From Parasutterella secunda (GTDB lineage: Bacteria; Pseudomonadota; Gammaproteobacteria; Burkholderiales; Burkholderiaceae_F): 64,000 nt of DNA. The DNA lies in contig NZ_JACJKX010000004.1 in the NCBI RefSeq assembly GCF_016901835.1, positions 56,834 to 120,833 of the forward strand, given 5' to 3'. The translations under genes were made by a program, and so were the position numbers. Below, piece after piece: positions 26,597 to 35,702 of the stretch. Below the pieces are notes generated by a model. The model did not search any database and had not been told where the DNA came from. It worked only from the letters and a program-made list of their open reading frames with translations. Numbering within the stretch: position 1 is the first letter of the stretch; each line of letters begins with the position of its first letter.

Positions 26597-27973
26597 TCAG
26601 CTGACCGCATCAAGGGCATTACTTAAACGATCAACCGCAATAATTTCCAGTCCTTCGATCGGCTGTTTGGGAGCATTGGCTCTTGGGATCACGGCCTTGG
26701 AAAATCCCAATTTGGCGGCCTCTTTCAGTCGCTCCTGTCCACGCGGAGCGGGACGGATTTCTCCGGCCAATCCCACTTCTCCGAAGACCACTAATCCTTC
26801 GGGCAACGATTTATTTCTGAAGGAAGAATAAATCGCTAATAAAACAGCCAAATCCGCTGCAGGTTCGGTAATTTTAACCCCACCCACGGCATTGACAAAA
26901 ACGTCCTGATCATAACAGGCAAGTCCCGCATGACGGTGCAACACAGCCAATAACATCGACAATCGCTGTTGGTCAATACCCACAGAGAGGCGTTTAGGAG
27001 AAGGTTGATGGCTCGCATCCACCAGTGCCTGCACTTCAACCAATAAGGGTCGTGTGCCTTCCTGCGTGACCATCACTACCGAACCCGGCACATGAGACTT
27101 ATGTTCAGAAAGGAAAATCGCACTGGGATTGTTAACGCCCTTTAATCCCCGATCAGTCATGGCAAAGACGCCTAATTCATTGACTGCACCGAAACGGTTT
27201 TTAAAGGCACGAATGAGGCGGAAATTCGAATGCGTGTCGCCTTCAAAGTAAAGGACCGTATCGACAATATGCTCAAGCACGCGGGGGCCTGCGAGGCTGC
27301 CCTCTTTTGTCACGTGGCCTACAAAAATAAGAGTAATGCCGGAACTTTTGGCAATACGTGTCAGTCTGGCAGAACACTCTCGGACCTGCGTAACAGAACC
27401 GGGAGCCGATTCAAGTTGATCGGAAAATAGAGTCTGAATCGAGTCAATCACCACAAATTGGGGTTTTTCTGTCAAAAGCGTCGCTTCGATCTTTTCGAGT
27501 TGAATCTCGCTCATGAGTCTTAAACCCTGAGGCTCAAGTCCCAGGCGTTTGGCTCTCAGAGCAATTTGGCCGGGACTTTCTTCACCACTCACGTACAGGC
27601 ATTTCACCTCCTGATGAACCAGACGGTACATGACCTGAAGCAAAAGAGTCGATTTGCCGATTCCGGGATCACCCCCGATAAGAGAAACGCCGCCGGCAAC
27701 AAGGCCTCCGCCCATCACCCGATCAAATTCCTGAAATCCCGTGATGATTCGCGGCACCTCTTGGGCCTGAACATCGTTAAGATCCATCACTTCCGAGGCG
27801 CTCACGAGCCCCTTATGACGGGCATCTCCGAAACGAGCGGCAGCGCCGGACTCAACCACAAACTCTTTGAGCGTATTCCATTGTCCGCAATGGGGACAGC
27901 GGCCGGCCCATTTGACTGTCGTGCCGCCGCACTCCGAACACACCCATTCAACTTTCTTCTTTTTAGTCGCCAT
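26597..27973 (-). CDS. radA: DNA repair protein RadA
   Basis: The 458-residue protein has the N-terminal C4 zinc finger (Cys12, 15, 26, 29), a RecA-like ATPase with Walker A GGDPGIGKST (residues 100-109), the RadA-specific KNRFG motif, and a C-terminal Lon-protease-like domain without its catalytic residues. RadA promotes branch migration in recombination. It starts 14 bases after alr and runs towards the UreE-like gene, so alr-radA look co-transcribed. Confidence 0.97.
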   Translation of the reverse strand: MATKKKKVEWVCSECGGTTVKWAGRCPHCGQWNTLKEFVVESGAAARFGDARHKGLVSASEVMDLNDVQAQEVPRIITGFQEFDRVMGGGLVAGGVSLIGGDPGIGKSTLLLQVMYRLVHQEVKCLYVSGEESPGQIALRAKRLGLEPQGLRLMSEIQLEKIEATLLTEKPQFVVIDSIQTLFSDQLESAPGSVTQVRECSARLTRIAKSSGITLIFVGHVTKEGSLAGPRVLEHIVDTVLYFEGDTHSNFRLIRAFKNRFGAVNELGVFAMTDRGLKGVNNPSAIFLSEHKSHVPGSVVMVTQEGTRPLLVEVQALVDASHQPSPKRLSVGIDQQRLSMLLAVLHRHAGLACYDQDVFVNAVGGVKITEPAADLAVLLAIYSSFRNKSLPEGLVVFGEVGLAGEIRPAPRGQERLKEAAKLGFSKAVIPRANAPKQPIEGLEIIAVDRLSNALDAVS

Positions 27974-27987
27974 ATAGAGCTTTCGCT

Positions 27988-29076
27988 TTACTGTTCATCT
28001 TCAACAATGGGCACACGCAGAGCAATAGCGCAAAGAAGCTCATAGCCGATGGTGCCGCATCGTTTGGCCACTTCATTTACGGGAATGTGACTACCCCAAA
28101 GTTCGACTTCGCTGCCAAGCCGGGCTTCGGGAACATCGGTCACATCAATCGTGAGCATATCCATGGAAATGGCGCCGGCAATCGGTGCAATTTTTCCTTC
28201 CACGTAAGTCGGTGTACCGTCAGGGGTAGAACGGGGATAACCGTCGGCATAGCCGCAGGCCACCACGGCAATGCGTGAATCGCGATGGGTCACAAAACGG
28301 GAGCCGTATCCGATCGCTTCACCTGCCGGCACATTTTGAATAGCAAGAATTTTGGCAGACAACGTCATGGCAGGACGAATGTCCAGATCCTCTGACGTGT
28401 AGTGACTGTCGGGACTCGCACCGTATAACGCAACACCGGCTCGCACCGCATCGCCTTTAACGTCGTCTTGCCACAAAGTGGCCGCAGAGTTGGCCATACA
28501 AAGGTGCTCGGGGCGAGGCTCAATCTGTCTCATGCGGGATAACTGCAACGACACCGTTGCGGGTTTGTCGGCTTCATAAGTGGGTTCTGCATTGGCAAAG
28601 TGGGTCACCACCCCCATAACCCTCACACCCTCAATCGCTTCAAGCTCAGCCCGAACGCCCTCTTCTTCGGTAGCAAGGAAACCCAGGCGATTCATTCCGG
28701 AATTGATCTTAATGTGAACCTTCAGAGACTTAAACGGTGCATGAGCCTTTAAGATCTCAATCATGTGACGATTATGCACAATCGTCTCAATATCAAACTT
28801 TTCCAAAAGCGGAAGGTCAGACTCATCAAAAAAGCCTTCCAAAAGCAAAATACGCTTCGTCCAACCCTGTTCGCGGACTTTTTGAGCATCGCATAAATCA
28901 ATTAACGCCAGACCATCGGCCTCTTCAAAAGCACGGGCAGCACGAAGCAATCCGTGACCGTAAGCGTTGGCTTTGACAACAGCCCAAAGCGTGCGTCCTT
29001 TGGCGGCTTCACGCATTCGTTGAAGATTGTGTCTGAGAGCCCCCATATGAATGGTGGCGGCAATAGGACGTGGCAT
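27988..29076 (-). CDS. alr: Alanine racemase
   Basis: The 362-residue protein is a fold-type III PLP enzyme, with the cofactor lysine at Lys35 in AVVKANAYGHG and the second catalytic tyrosine region in GYGSRFV. The conserved SMDMLTIDVTD stretch lies near residue 300. It makes D-alanine for peptidoglycan in the cytoplasm. It lies opposite to lplT and just ahead of radA. Length is normal for the family (about 355-370). Confidence 0.96.
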   Translation of the reverse strand: MPRPIAATIHMGALRHNLQRMREAAKGRTLWAVVKANAYGHGLLRAARAFEEADGLALIDLCDAQKVREQGWTKRILLLEGFFDESDLPLLEKFDIETIVHNRHMIEILKAHAPFKSLKVHIKINSGMNRLGFLATEEEGVRAELEAIEGVRVMGVVTHFANAEPTYEADKPATVSLQLSRMRQIEPRPEHLCMANSAATLWQDDVKGDAVRAGVALYGASPDSHYTSEDLDIRPAMTLSAKILAIQNVPAGEAIGYGSRFVTHRDSRIAVVACGYADGYPRSTPDGTPTYVEGKIAPIAGAISMDMLTIDVTDVPEARLGSEVELWGSHIPVNEVAKRCGTIGYELLCAIALRVPIVEDEQ

Positions 29077-29272
29077 AACTCTTTACCCTAAATAAAACTT
29101 ACCGGGGACTGATTCAACCCCGCAAAATAAACGATTATCTTAGCGCAGGTGACTATTTTTTTCTGAGTGCAGCACGTTTTGTTACGTTTTGTGGGATTTG
29201 TCCCTAAGCGCAGCTCAATCCACCCCTCTTTGGTTCTGCTAGAATCGGTCGGCAATAACAGATAGGATGACT

Positions 29273-30592
29273 ATGAATCGCGGTTTTTATTCCATTATGT
29301 GCGCTCAGTTTCTCTCGAGCCTAGCGGACAATGCGTTGCTCATTGCCGCCATTGCGCTCCTGACGCAAATGAATGCGCCCGATTGGATGACGCCGCTATT
29401 GAAGTTATTCTTCGTTGTCAGCTACATCTGTCTGGCGGCCTACGTGGGGCTTTTTGCCGACTCGATGCCCAAAGGCCGGGTGATGTTTCTCACCAATATG
29501 CTCAAAGTGGGCGGGTGCCTTTTGATGCTGTTCGGCTCTCATCCGCTCTTAGCCTATGCCGTAGTCGGTATCGGAGCCGCGGCCTATTCGCCGGCCAAAT
29601 ACGGCATTCTCACAGAATTGTTGCCCCCTGTTAAATTAGTGCTGGCTAACAGCTGGATTGAAGGGCTCACTGTCGCTTCTATTATTTTAGGTGTCGTCAT
29701 GGGCGGCGTTCTCATTAATGATGCTGTGAGTTACGCCATTTTGCACTCGGGCTTTCCCTTTGAAGCGCTCGGTATAGCCACCCCGGCTCAAGCAGCTATT
29801 TCAATCATCGTCTTGATTTACCTTGCTGCTGCCGCTGTCAACCTTCTTATTCCCGATACGGGCGCTCGCTATCCGAAAGCGGATTTCCGTCCGATCGAAA
29901 CCTTAAAAACCTTCTACCACAGCTGTTCCATCCTGTGGAAGGATCGTTTGGGACAAATTTCATTGTCGGTTACGACGCTATTCTGGGGCGCCGGTGCCGT
30001 TTTACAGTTCCTGGTTTTGAAGTGGGCTGAATACGCTCTTGGTATGAATTTGTCTGAAGGCGCCATCCTTCAGGCTGTGGTCAGTATCGGTATTGCAATC
30101 GGTGCCGTGTTGGCCGCTCAGCTCATCAGCCTGAAAAATTCCCTTAAAGTATTGTGGATGGGTGTGATTATGGGAGTACTCGTCACCTGTTCGGCCTACT
30201 TTAACCAATCGATGGTCCCGGCTGGTGGCATTGAACTTTTCGGCACCCCCATTTCCTGGGCAGTGTGCGTGGCCGTTGTCATTATGATCGCAGTGGGAAT
30301 CTGTGCAGGTTTCTTTGTGGTCCCCATGAATGCACTTTTACAGCACCGCGGCTACGTCTTGATGAGCGCCGGTAAATCCATCGCTGTTCAGAATTTCAAT
30401 GAGAATCTCTCCATTCTCATTATGCTCGGTATCTATTCACTCTTGATTCACTTCGGCATGAGTGCCCCGGCCACCATGGTCACGTTCGGCCTCTTTGTGG
30501 TGGTTTCCATGCTGCTTGTTATCGGCAAGCACATCAAAAACCAACGTGAATACGACTCCACTCACCTCATCGGTGAAGAAAAACGTCACTGA
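29273..30592 (+). CDS. lplT: Lysophospholipid transporter LplT
   Basis: The 439-residue MFS protein matches LplT from the N-terminus on (MNRGFYSIMCAQFLSSLADNALL) and has 11-12 membrane segments, with a long re-entrant stretch around the middle. LplT flips lysophospholipids inward across the inner membrane for re-acylation. In E. coli it is coupled to Aas, which is not present here. I chose the second ATG because AGGATGACT precedes it at the right spacing; the first ATG, two codons upstream, lies inside that ribosome site. Confidence 0.92.
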   Translation: MNRGFYSIMCAQFLSSLADNALLIAAIALLTQMNAPDWMTPLLKLFFVVSYICLAAYVGLFADSMPKGRVMFLTNMLKVGGCLLMLFGSHPLLAYAVVGIGAAAYSPAKYGILTELLPPVKLVLANSWIEGLTVASIILGVVMGGVLINDAVSYAILHSGFPFEALGIATPAQAAISIIVLIYLAAAAVNLLIPDTGARYPKADFRPIETLKTFYHSCSILWKDRLGQISLSVTTLFWGAGAVLQFLVLKWAEYALGMNLSEGAILQAVVSIGIAIGAVLAAQLISLKNSLKVLWMGVIMGVLVTCSAYFNQSMVPAGGIELFGTPISWAVCVAVVIMIAVGICAGFFVVPMNALLQHRGYVLMSAGKSIAVQNFNENLSILIMLGIYSLLIHFGMSAPATMVTFGLFVVVSMLLVIGKHIKNQREYDSTHLIGEEKRH

Positions 30593-30602
30593 TTTTCGGA
30601 TT

Positions 30603-31538
30603 CTAAGAAAGCTCTAAGAGAAGCTTTTTCGCCAAATTGAAATCGCGCCAAGCGGCAATCTTTTCCGTGGGCGAACGAAGCAGATAAGACGGATGATAGG
30701 TCACGACAGTGGGCACTTGTCTGCCGTTGACTTCAATGTAATGTGTGTGACCGCGAAGTTTCCCCGTAGAAGTCTCCGTTTTCAATAATGCATGCGAGGC
30801 AATTCGACCCGAGAGCACAATAACCTTGGGATCAATAAGTTCCAACTGACGGATGAGGAAAGTCGCACACGCCGCAATTTCATTGTCGTGCGGATCACGA
30901 TTGTTGGGCGGACGGCATTTGAGCACATTGATAATGGCGACATCCGATCCTCGGCGCAATCCCATGGCTTTGAGAATATTTTCAAGAAGTTCCCCGCTTT
31001 TGCCGACAAAGGGTTTGCCTTGCAAATCTTCATCTCGTCCCGGCGCTTCACCGACGATCACCATTTTGGCGGTACGTTGAGCGGTACCGAAGACGGTCGA
31101 CAAGCGGCTTTGGCTCAATGCGCGACATGCTGTGCAACGGGCAACCAGGCTTTCGAGCGTTTGCCAGTCTGCCGTTTGGGCTTGCGTGAGTAAATCCGAA
31201 TCCACTTCAACGATGCCGGGATCAGCAAACGTTCGACGAATCGGCTTGAGCTCATAACTTTTTTGATGGTGATATTCCGGACTGATGCTTCCTGCAGTGC
31301 CACGCTTAGGCTTTTCAGCAGCAGAAGGCGTCTGCTCAAGTGAAAAGCTAGGGGGTTGAGGTTTGGCAACAGCAGTTTGCTCAACCGTCTGACTTTGGGG
31401 TTCACGGACTTCATTTTTTGTACTGTCTGCAGCAATAGAAGCCGGTGACAACGGATCGTCATCGTCCCGACCGATCCAAAGCGGTCCGATATCCATTGCC
31501 ATCCATAGTCTAGCGGTTTCTTGTGAATAGGTTGCCAT
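30603..31538 (-). CDS. Family 4 uracil-DNA glycosylase (iron-sulphur type)
   Basis: The 311-residue protein holds a family 4 UDG domain from about residue 125. It has four cluster cysteines (135, 138, 208, 224), motif A GEAPGRDED (residues 163-171) and motif B with His282 in HPSYLLR. It removes uracil from DNA. The first 110 residues are an acidic and proline/glutamine-rich extension without a recognisable domain, common in betaproteobacterial members. Its ATG overlaps the rimI stop (TGATG), so it ends a tsaB-rimI-udg operon. It converges on lplT with 10 bases between. Confidence 0.93.
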   Translation of the reverse strand: MATYSQETARLWMAMDIGPLWIGRDDDDPLSPASIAADSTKNEVREPQSQTVEQTAVAKPQPPSFSLEQTPSAAEKPKRGTAGSISPEYHHQKSYELKPIRRTFADPGIVEVDSDLLTQAQTADWQTLESLVARCTACRALSQSRLSTVFGTAQRTAKMVIVGEAPGRDEDLQGKPFVGKSGELLENILKAMGLRRGSDVAIINVLKCRPPNNRDPHDNEIAACATFLIRQLELIDPKVIVLSGRIASHALLKTETSTGKLRGHTHYIEVNGRQVPTVVTYHPSYLLRSPTEKIAAWRDFNLAKKLLLELS

Positions 31539-31987
31539 CAGATACTCAATAGTTTTTCCATGACAATCGCATCTTCCCGACCGTCACGAGTGGGATAGTA
31601 ACCTTTTCGGCGGGAAATTTCCTCAAAACCCGCCCCGAGGTAGAGTGAGTGTGCGCGAGTGTTGCTGACACGAACTTCAAGAAATAGCCGTTGAGCACCG
31701 TTACGGGCGAGTCTTGCCAGTAATTCGTTAAGCAACAGCTTCCCATAACCCTGCCCCTGATAAGAAGGATCAACGGCAATCGTGAGAAGCTCGGCTTCAT
31801 CAAAAATCTGCATGGAAACGGCTACACCCAAAAGCGTCTCATCATCTTTGAGCAATAAAAACGAGTGACCGATCTTGAGCGAGCCTTCAAAATCCGCACG
31901 AGACCAGGGAAATTCAAACGCGCTCGAATCGAGTCGGACGATCGCATCCAAATCGGTGGAGGTAGCCTGCGTGAAATGAAGACTCAA
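31538..31987 (-). CDS. rimI: Ribosomal-protein-alanine N-acetyltransferase RimI
   Basis: The 149-residue GNAT enzyme has the acetyl-CoA motif Q-G-Q-G-Y-G (VDPSYQGQGYGKLLL) and the ending NTRAHSLYLGAGFEEISRRKGYY typical of RimI. It acetylates the N-terminal alanine of ribosomal protein S18. Its start overlaps the tsaB stop (ATGA), the usual tsaB-rimI arrangement. Confidence 0.93.
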   Translation of the reverse strand: MSLHFTQATSTDLDAIVRLDSSAFEFPWSRADFEGSLKIGHSFLLLKDDETLLGVAVSMQIFDEAELLTIAVDPSYQGQGYGKLLLNELLARLARNGAQRLFLEVRVSNTRAHSLYLGAGFEEISRRKGYYPTRDGREDAIVMEKLLSI

Positions 31988-32679
31988 AGCTTACCCCCTT
32001 GAAGTCTTTCGTTAATGGTGAGCGCTACATGATCTCGGACGTAGACGGGCGCTGCCTTATCAGGATCACACCATAAATCTTTGACCTGCTCTTCACAATT
32101 GAGGTACCACTCGATCATGAAAGCTGCGTTCGGATGAGCATAAAGGTGCTCAACCCCGATTGCCATGTCATAAACACCGATAGCAGTTCCAAGAACAAAA
32201 TCCACGTCGTTTTGGGTGAGCCACTCACCGACCTCATGCGGTTTAATCAAATGCTCGGTTGCACTGACTCTGAAACCCTTTTCATCATTTCGATAGAGGG
32301 CTGCATAGCATTCATTCATGCGTGCATCATTTAATACAGCGATATTGCGGCCGTGATCCTTATAGTGGAAGGCCATGGTCGTGAGAGACGAAGCGGGCAA
32401 AAGTTTCTTATCCAAACCGTACCCTAAGCCCTGAGCCACACCGCAGGCGATACGAAGTCCGGTGAAAGATCCCGGACCGGCACTGAAAAGAATGCCGTCA
32501 ATACCTTTTAAAGGGACTCCTGCCTGCTTGGTCATTTCATCGATCCAAGGCAGAAGACATTCAGAGTGAGCGTTACCGAGCTTTTCGGTTCGCTCGATGA
32601 GACCGCCTGGCGCATTTAAAGCCACGGAACAGTATTCTGTTGCAGTATCGAAAGCCAATAAAATGGGTTGACCCGTCAT
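31984..32679 (-). CDS. tsaB: tRNA threonylcarbamoyladenosine synthesis protein TsaB
   Basis: The 231-residue protein is an actin-like, TsaD-related subunit. It begins ILAFDTATEYCSVAL and carries the hallmark GPGSFTGLRIACGVAQGL near residue 68. With TsaD and TsaE it makes the t6A base of ANN-decoding tRNAs. tsaD and tsaE are not in the window. It heads the tsaB-rimI-udg operon. Confidence 0.95.
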   Translation of the reverse strand: MTGQPILLAFDTATEYCSVALNAPGGLIERTEKLGNAHSECLLPWIDEMTKQAGVPLKGIDGILFSAGPGSFTGLRIACGVAQGLGYGLDKKLLPASSLTTMAFHYKDHGRNIAVLNDARMNECYAALYRNDEKGFRVSATEHLIKPHEVGEWLTQNDVDFVLGTAIGVYDMAIGVEHLYAHPNAAFMIEWYLNCEEQVKDLWCDPDKAAPVYVRDHVALTINERLQGGKL

Positions 32680-32737
32680 TTGAATTTATCCAAAAAATGA
32701 TTGGCTATCTTAGCACGGCAACAGTGCTGTCGGTCGG

Positions 32738-33277
32738 TTATTGATTAGGCGTAGGAAGTTCGGGCGGAGGCGGCACGTCAGCAGCCTGTCCAGTAGGCGC
32801 CCGATGGTGAAAGCGATAAAACTCAATGTGCATTTCCCGAATCTGCTCTCGCATTCTCTGGCGCTCTTCAGGGCTTAACCGATAGCGAGCCTGTTGCGCA
32901 TGTTCGGGATTGCCGCAATTATCAGGCGAAACATAACGCTTGCGAAATTTTTCTTTAACAGAAGGCGAAAATTCTGCACGCATTTGCCGTCGTTCAAGAT
33001 CAGTCATACTGCGCCAATAAAAGCGTTGCATGCGAGGCGTTAAATAGGGCCAGATGTCTGCTCGCTCCTTCGGGGTCATTTCTGTCCACAATTTCGGGTT
33101 ATCCGAAGACTGCGGCAGGGCAAAGAGCATCTGATCTTGTTGTCGCTGATCATAAACCGGCAGTGAGCTGTTATGGTGATCGGACACGGAAAGCAGTAAC
33201 GGATGGGCAAAGGCAAGCGTTCCAGTGCCTAAACACAGGAGCGTCGCGATTGTTCGAATTCCGGCGTGTTTAATCAT
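32738..33277 (-). CDS. Exported DUF3106-type protein
   Basis: From the ATG at 33277 (AAGGGA six bases ahead) the protein has 179 residues: a signal peptide (core about residues 8-21, ending AFAH), then an Arg/Glu-rich helical part with repeated short motifs of the type W-x-x-[ML]-[TS]-x-x-E-R, and a proline-rich end. This pattern matches the DUF3106 family of proteobacterial periplasmic proteins of unknown role. It precedes tsaB by 58 bases on the same strand and is divergent from ompR. I cannot give a function. Confidence 0.75.
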   Translation of the reverse strand: MIKHAGIRTIATLLCLGTGTLAFAHPLLLSVSDHHNSSLPVYDQRQQDQMLFALPQSSDNPKLWTEMTPKERADIWPYLTPRMQRFYWRSMTDLERRQMRAEFSPSVKEKFRKRYVSPDNCGNPEHAQQARYRLSPEERQRMREQIREMHIEFYRFHHRAPTGQAADVPPPPELPTPNQ

Positions 33278-33496
33278 CAAAAATCCCTTGCCGATTCTCG
33301 GCACACTATTGAACAATTCAGATAGTAAGGACAATGATCAAAAAAAGGTGAAACGAATTTTTAACGGATTTCGTATTGTGTAATGAAGTGTAATAAAGCG
33401 GTTGTCCCCTCTTTACAAAACTGAAAAATCAGAGAAAATATAAATGTAACAACAAATTCCTTTTGTTCAATTTCATTTTAAAGTGAGTTACAAATC

Positions 33497-34228
33497 ATGG
33501 CAGAACGTACACCTAAATTACTCGTAGTTGATGACGATCCCCGCTTGCGCGATCTGCTTCGTCGCTATCTCGGCGAAAACGGTTTTCAGGTTTTTGTAGC
33601 CGATAACGGCGTAACGATGAACCGTCTGTGGCTTCGCGAGCGCTTTGATGCGTTGATTCTTGACCTGATGATGCCGGGCGAAGACGGTCTGCAGATTCTG
33701 CGTCGTCTGCGTGAACAAAAAGACATGACACCGATCATTATGCTCACGGCGCGTGGTGAAGATGTCGACCGTATCGTTGGCCTTGAGATGGGTGCCGATG
33801 ACTATATCCCGAAGCCCTTTAATCCTCGTGAATTGCTTGCCCGCATTCACGCCGTGCTTCGCAGACGGCCGGTTGCCGATGCTCCGGGTGCTCCCTCGAT
33901 GACAGACGAAGTGGTTAAGTTCGGTGAATTTGAATTGGATTTAGGCACCCGTGTCCTTCGCAAAAACGGAGAACCCGTGCCGCTTACGACCGGCGAATTC
34001 GCCGTTCTTAAGGCCTTTGCCCGTCACCCCAAGCAGCCGCTTTCGCGCGATAAACTGATGGAAATTGCTCGCGGACGCGAATACGAAGCCTTTGACCGTT
34101 CGCTTGACGTTCAGGTTTCTCGTCTGAGAAAGATGATTGAACCGGATCCCTCCAAGCCTCGCTTCCTGCAGACGGTTTGGGGCGTCGGATACGTGTTCAT
34201 TCCCGATGGCGGTCAAAATAATCAGTAA
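33497..34228 (+). CDS. ompR: OmpR-family response regulator
   Basis: The 243-residue protein has a receiver domain with the phospho-acceptor Asp56 (LDLMMPGEDG), the acidic pocket DDD at 12-14 and Lys in IPKPFNP, followed by a winged-helix DNA-binding domain ending in VWGVGYVFIPDG. Sequence and neighbour (an EnvZ-type kinase 14 bases on) fit OmpR, which in other bacteria adjusts porins and envelope genes to osmolarity. The 219-base gap upstream is AT-rich with no gene. Confidence 0.93.
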   Translation: MAERTPKLLVVDDDPRLRDLLRRYLGENGFQVFVADNGVTMNRLWLRERFDALILDLMMPGEDGLQILRRLREQKDMTPIIMLTARGEDVDRIVGLEMGADDYIPKPFNPRELLARIHAVLRRRPVADAPGAPSMTDEVVKFGEFELDLGTRVLRKNGEPVPLTTGEFAVLKAFARHPKQPLSRDKLMEIARGREYEAFDRSLDVQVSRLRKMIEPDPSKPRFLQTVWGVGYVFIPDGGQNNQ

Positions 34229-34242
34229 CCGGTAGGTGCAAT

Positions 34243-35646
34243 ATGGCTTTGAAGTCACCCAGCCTTTTTTGGCGAACATTCACGCTTTTGATGCTTTTAT
34301 TGATCATCACGGCTTTGGCGTGGCTTCAAAGCTTCCGTGTCTTATCTGAGGTTCCTTTTTCCAAAGGCGTCTCGCAACAGATTGTCTCAACGGTTAATCT
34401 GACGCGCTACGCCTTGATATCGTCCGATCCCAACACCCGTCCGGATCTTTTACACATTCTCGCCTACCGTGAAGGCGTGCGTATTCTGCCCAAAGAATCC
34501 AACGATTCTTGGAAACCCCTGGTGGCTCAAGGCAGCATTGCCGAACTCATTGAAACGCAAACCAAAGAGGTATTGGGACAAAACACAATCGTAGCCGGCA
34601 TGGTCAATGATGAACCCGGGGTCTGGGTTTCCATGGAAATTGAAGGCGATGATTACTGGCTTTTGATTCGCAGTGACCTTCTTGATCCTCCGTTCGGTAC
34701 GGCCTGGATCTGGTGGGCATTTGTTGCATTCCTTGTGGGTACCATGGGGGCAACTGTTTTAACGCAGCGCACTGTAAGACCACTTGCAGAACTGAGCGCT
34801 GCAGCCAAAAAACTCGGTCGAGGTGAAAAGCCTGATCCGTTGCCTGAAAACACCCGCACGGCTGAAATCGAAGCCGTGAATCGAAGCTTTAACCATATGG
34901 TTGAAGAGCTCGAACGCATGGAAGACGATCGGGAACTCTTGCTCGCCGGGGTCTCGCATGACCTCCGTACGCCTCTTACCCGCATGCGACTTGAAATTGA
35001 ACTTTCCAACCTATCGGAAGACTCGCGCGACGCGATGGTAAGCGACCTTGAACAGATGGAAAGCATTGTGAATCAGTTCATGGCCTACGCCAAGCGCAGC
35101 AAACAACCGCTCGAAAGAGTGGATCTCGGAGCTGCGGTGTACGGAACAATCGATGATATGCGCCTGCGCACCAAAGACGATGTCCGCATTGAAACCAGCA
35201 TCATGGGCAATCTCTTTGTGATGGCCCATCCCACTGAGCTTGTTCGTGCCATTCAGAATCTGTTGGTCAACGCTGACCGCTACGGCAGAACTCAGGAAAA
35301 CGGACTGCTTGATCTTAATATTCAGGTTCTGCGTCAAGGCGAAGAAGCGGTGCTTCGTATCTGTGACAAAGGTGTCGGTATCCCTCAGGAAGAAATGGAT
35401 CGTGTGGTTCGTCCCTTTGAACGAGGGGATACAGCCCGAGGCGGCGCAAAAGGAGCAGGGCTCGGTTTGGCCATTGTCGTGCGCGTAGTCAAACGTTCGG
35501 GCGGCAGAATTATTCTTTCCTCCAATCACCCGCATGGCCTCATTGTGGAATTGATTATGCCGCTTGCCAATAAGCGCAACGAAAAACCGGCGCTTGAAGA
35601 ACAAACGGCACCCACCGATACCCTTCTTCCCAGACAAGACCCCTAA
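34243..35646 (+). CDS. envZ: EnvZ-type sensor histidine kinase
   Basis: The 467-residue kinase has two membrane helices (about residues 11-30 and 154-173) around a periplasmic sensor of some 120 residues, a HAMP linker, the phospho-acceptor His239 in VSHDLRTPLTRMRLE, and an HATPase domain with N box NLLVNADRYG, G1 DKGVGIP and G2 GLGLAIVVRV. It would phosphorylate the OmpR-like regulator encoded just upstream. A strong hairpin terminates the operon. Confidence 0.93.
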   Translation: MALKSPSLFWRTFTLLMLLLIITALAWLQSFRVLSEVPFSKGVSQQIVSTVNLTRYALISSDPNTRPDLLHILAYREGVRILPKESNDSWKPLVAQGSIAELIETQTKEVLGQNTIVAGMVNDEPGVWVSMEIEGDDYWLLIRSDLLDPPFGTAWIWWAFVAFLVGTMGATVLTQRTVRPLAELSAAAKKLGRGEKPDPLPENTRTAEIEAVNRSFNHMVEELERMEDDRELLLAGVSHDLRTPLTRMRLEIELSNLSEDSRDAMVSDLEQMESIVNQFMAYAKRSKQPLERVDLGAAVYGTIDDMRLRTKDDVRIETSIMGNLFVMAHPTELVRAIQNLLVNADRYGRTQENGLLDLNIQVLRQGEEAVLRICDKGVGIPQEEMDRVVRPFERGDTARGGAKGAGLGLAIVVRVVKRSGGRIILSSNHPHGLIVELIMPLANKRNEKPALEEQTAPTDTLLPRQDP

Positions 35647-35647
35647 A

Positions 35648-35676
35648 CGAGAAATCCGGCAAAAGCCGGATTCTCG
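35648..35676. terminator. Bidirectional terminator between envZ and the autotransporter gene
   Basis: CGAGAA-A-TCCGGC pairs with GCCGGA-TTCTCG around AAAA with one bulged base. It lies two bases after the envZ stop and 27 bases after the stop of the opposing autotransporter gene. Confidence 0.82.
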
Positions 35677-35702
35677 TTCTCTGTACTATGTGTTGATTGT
35701 TC

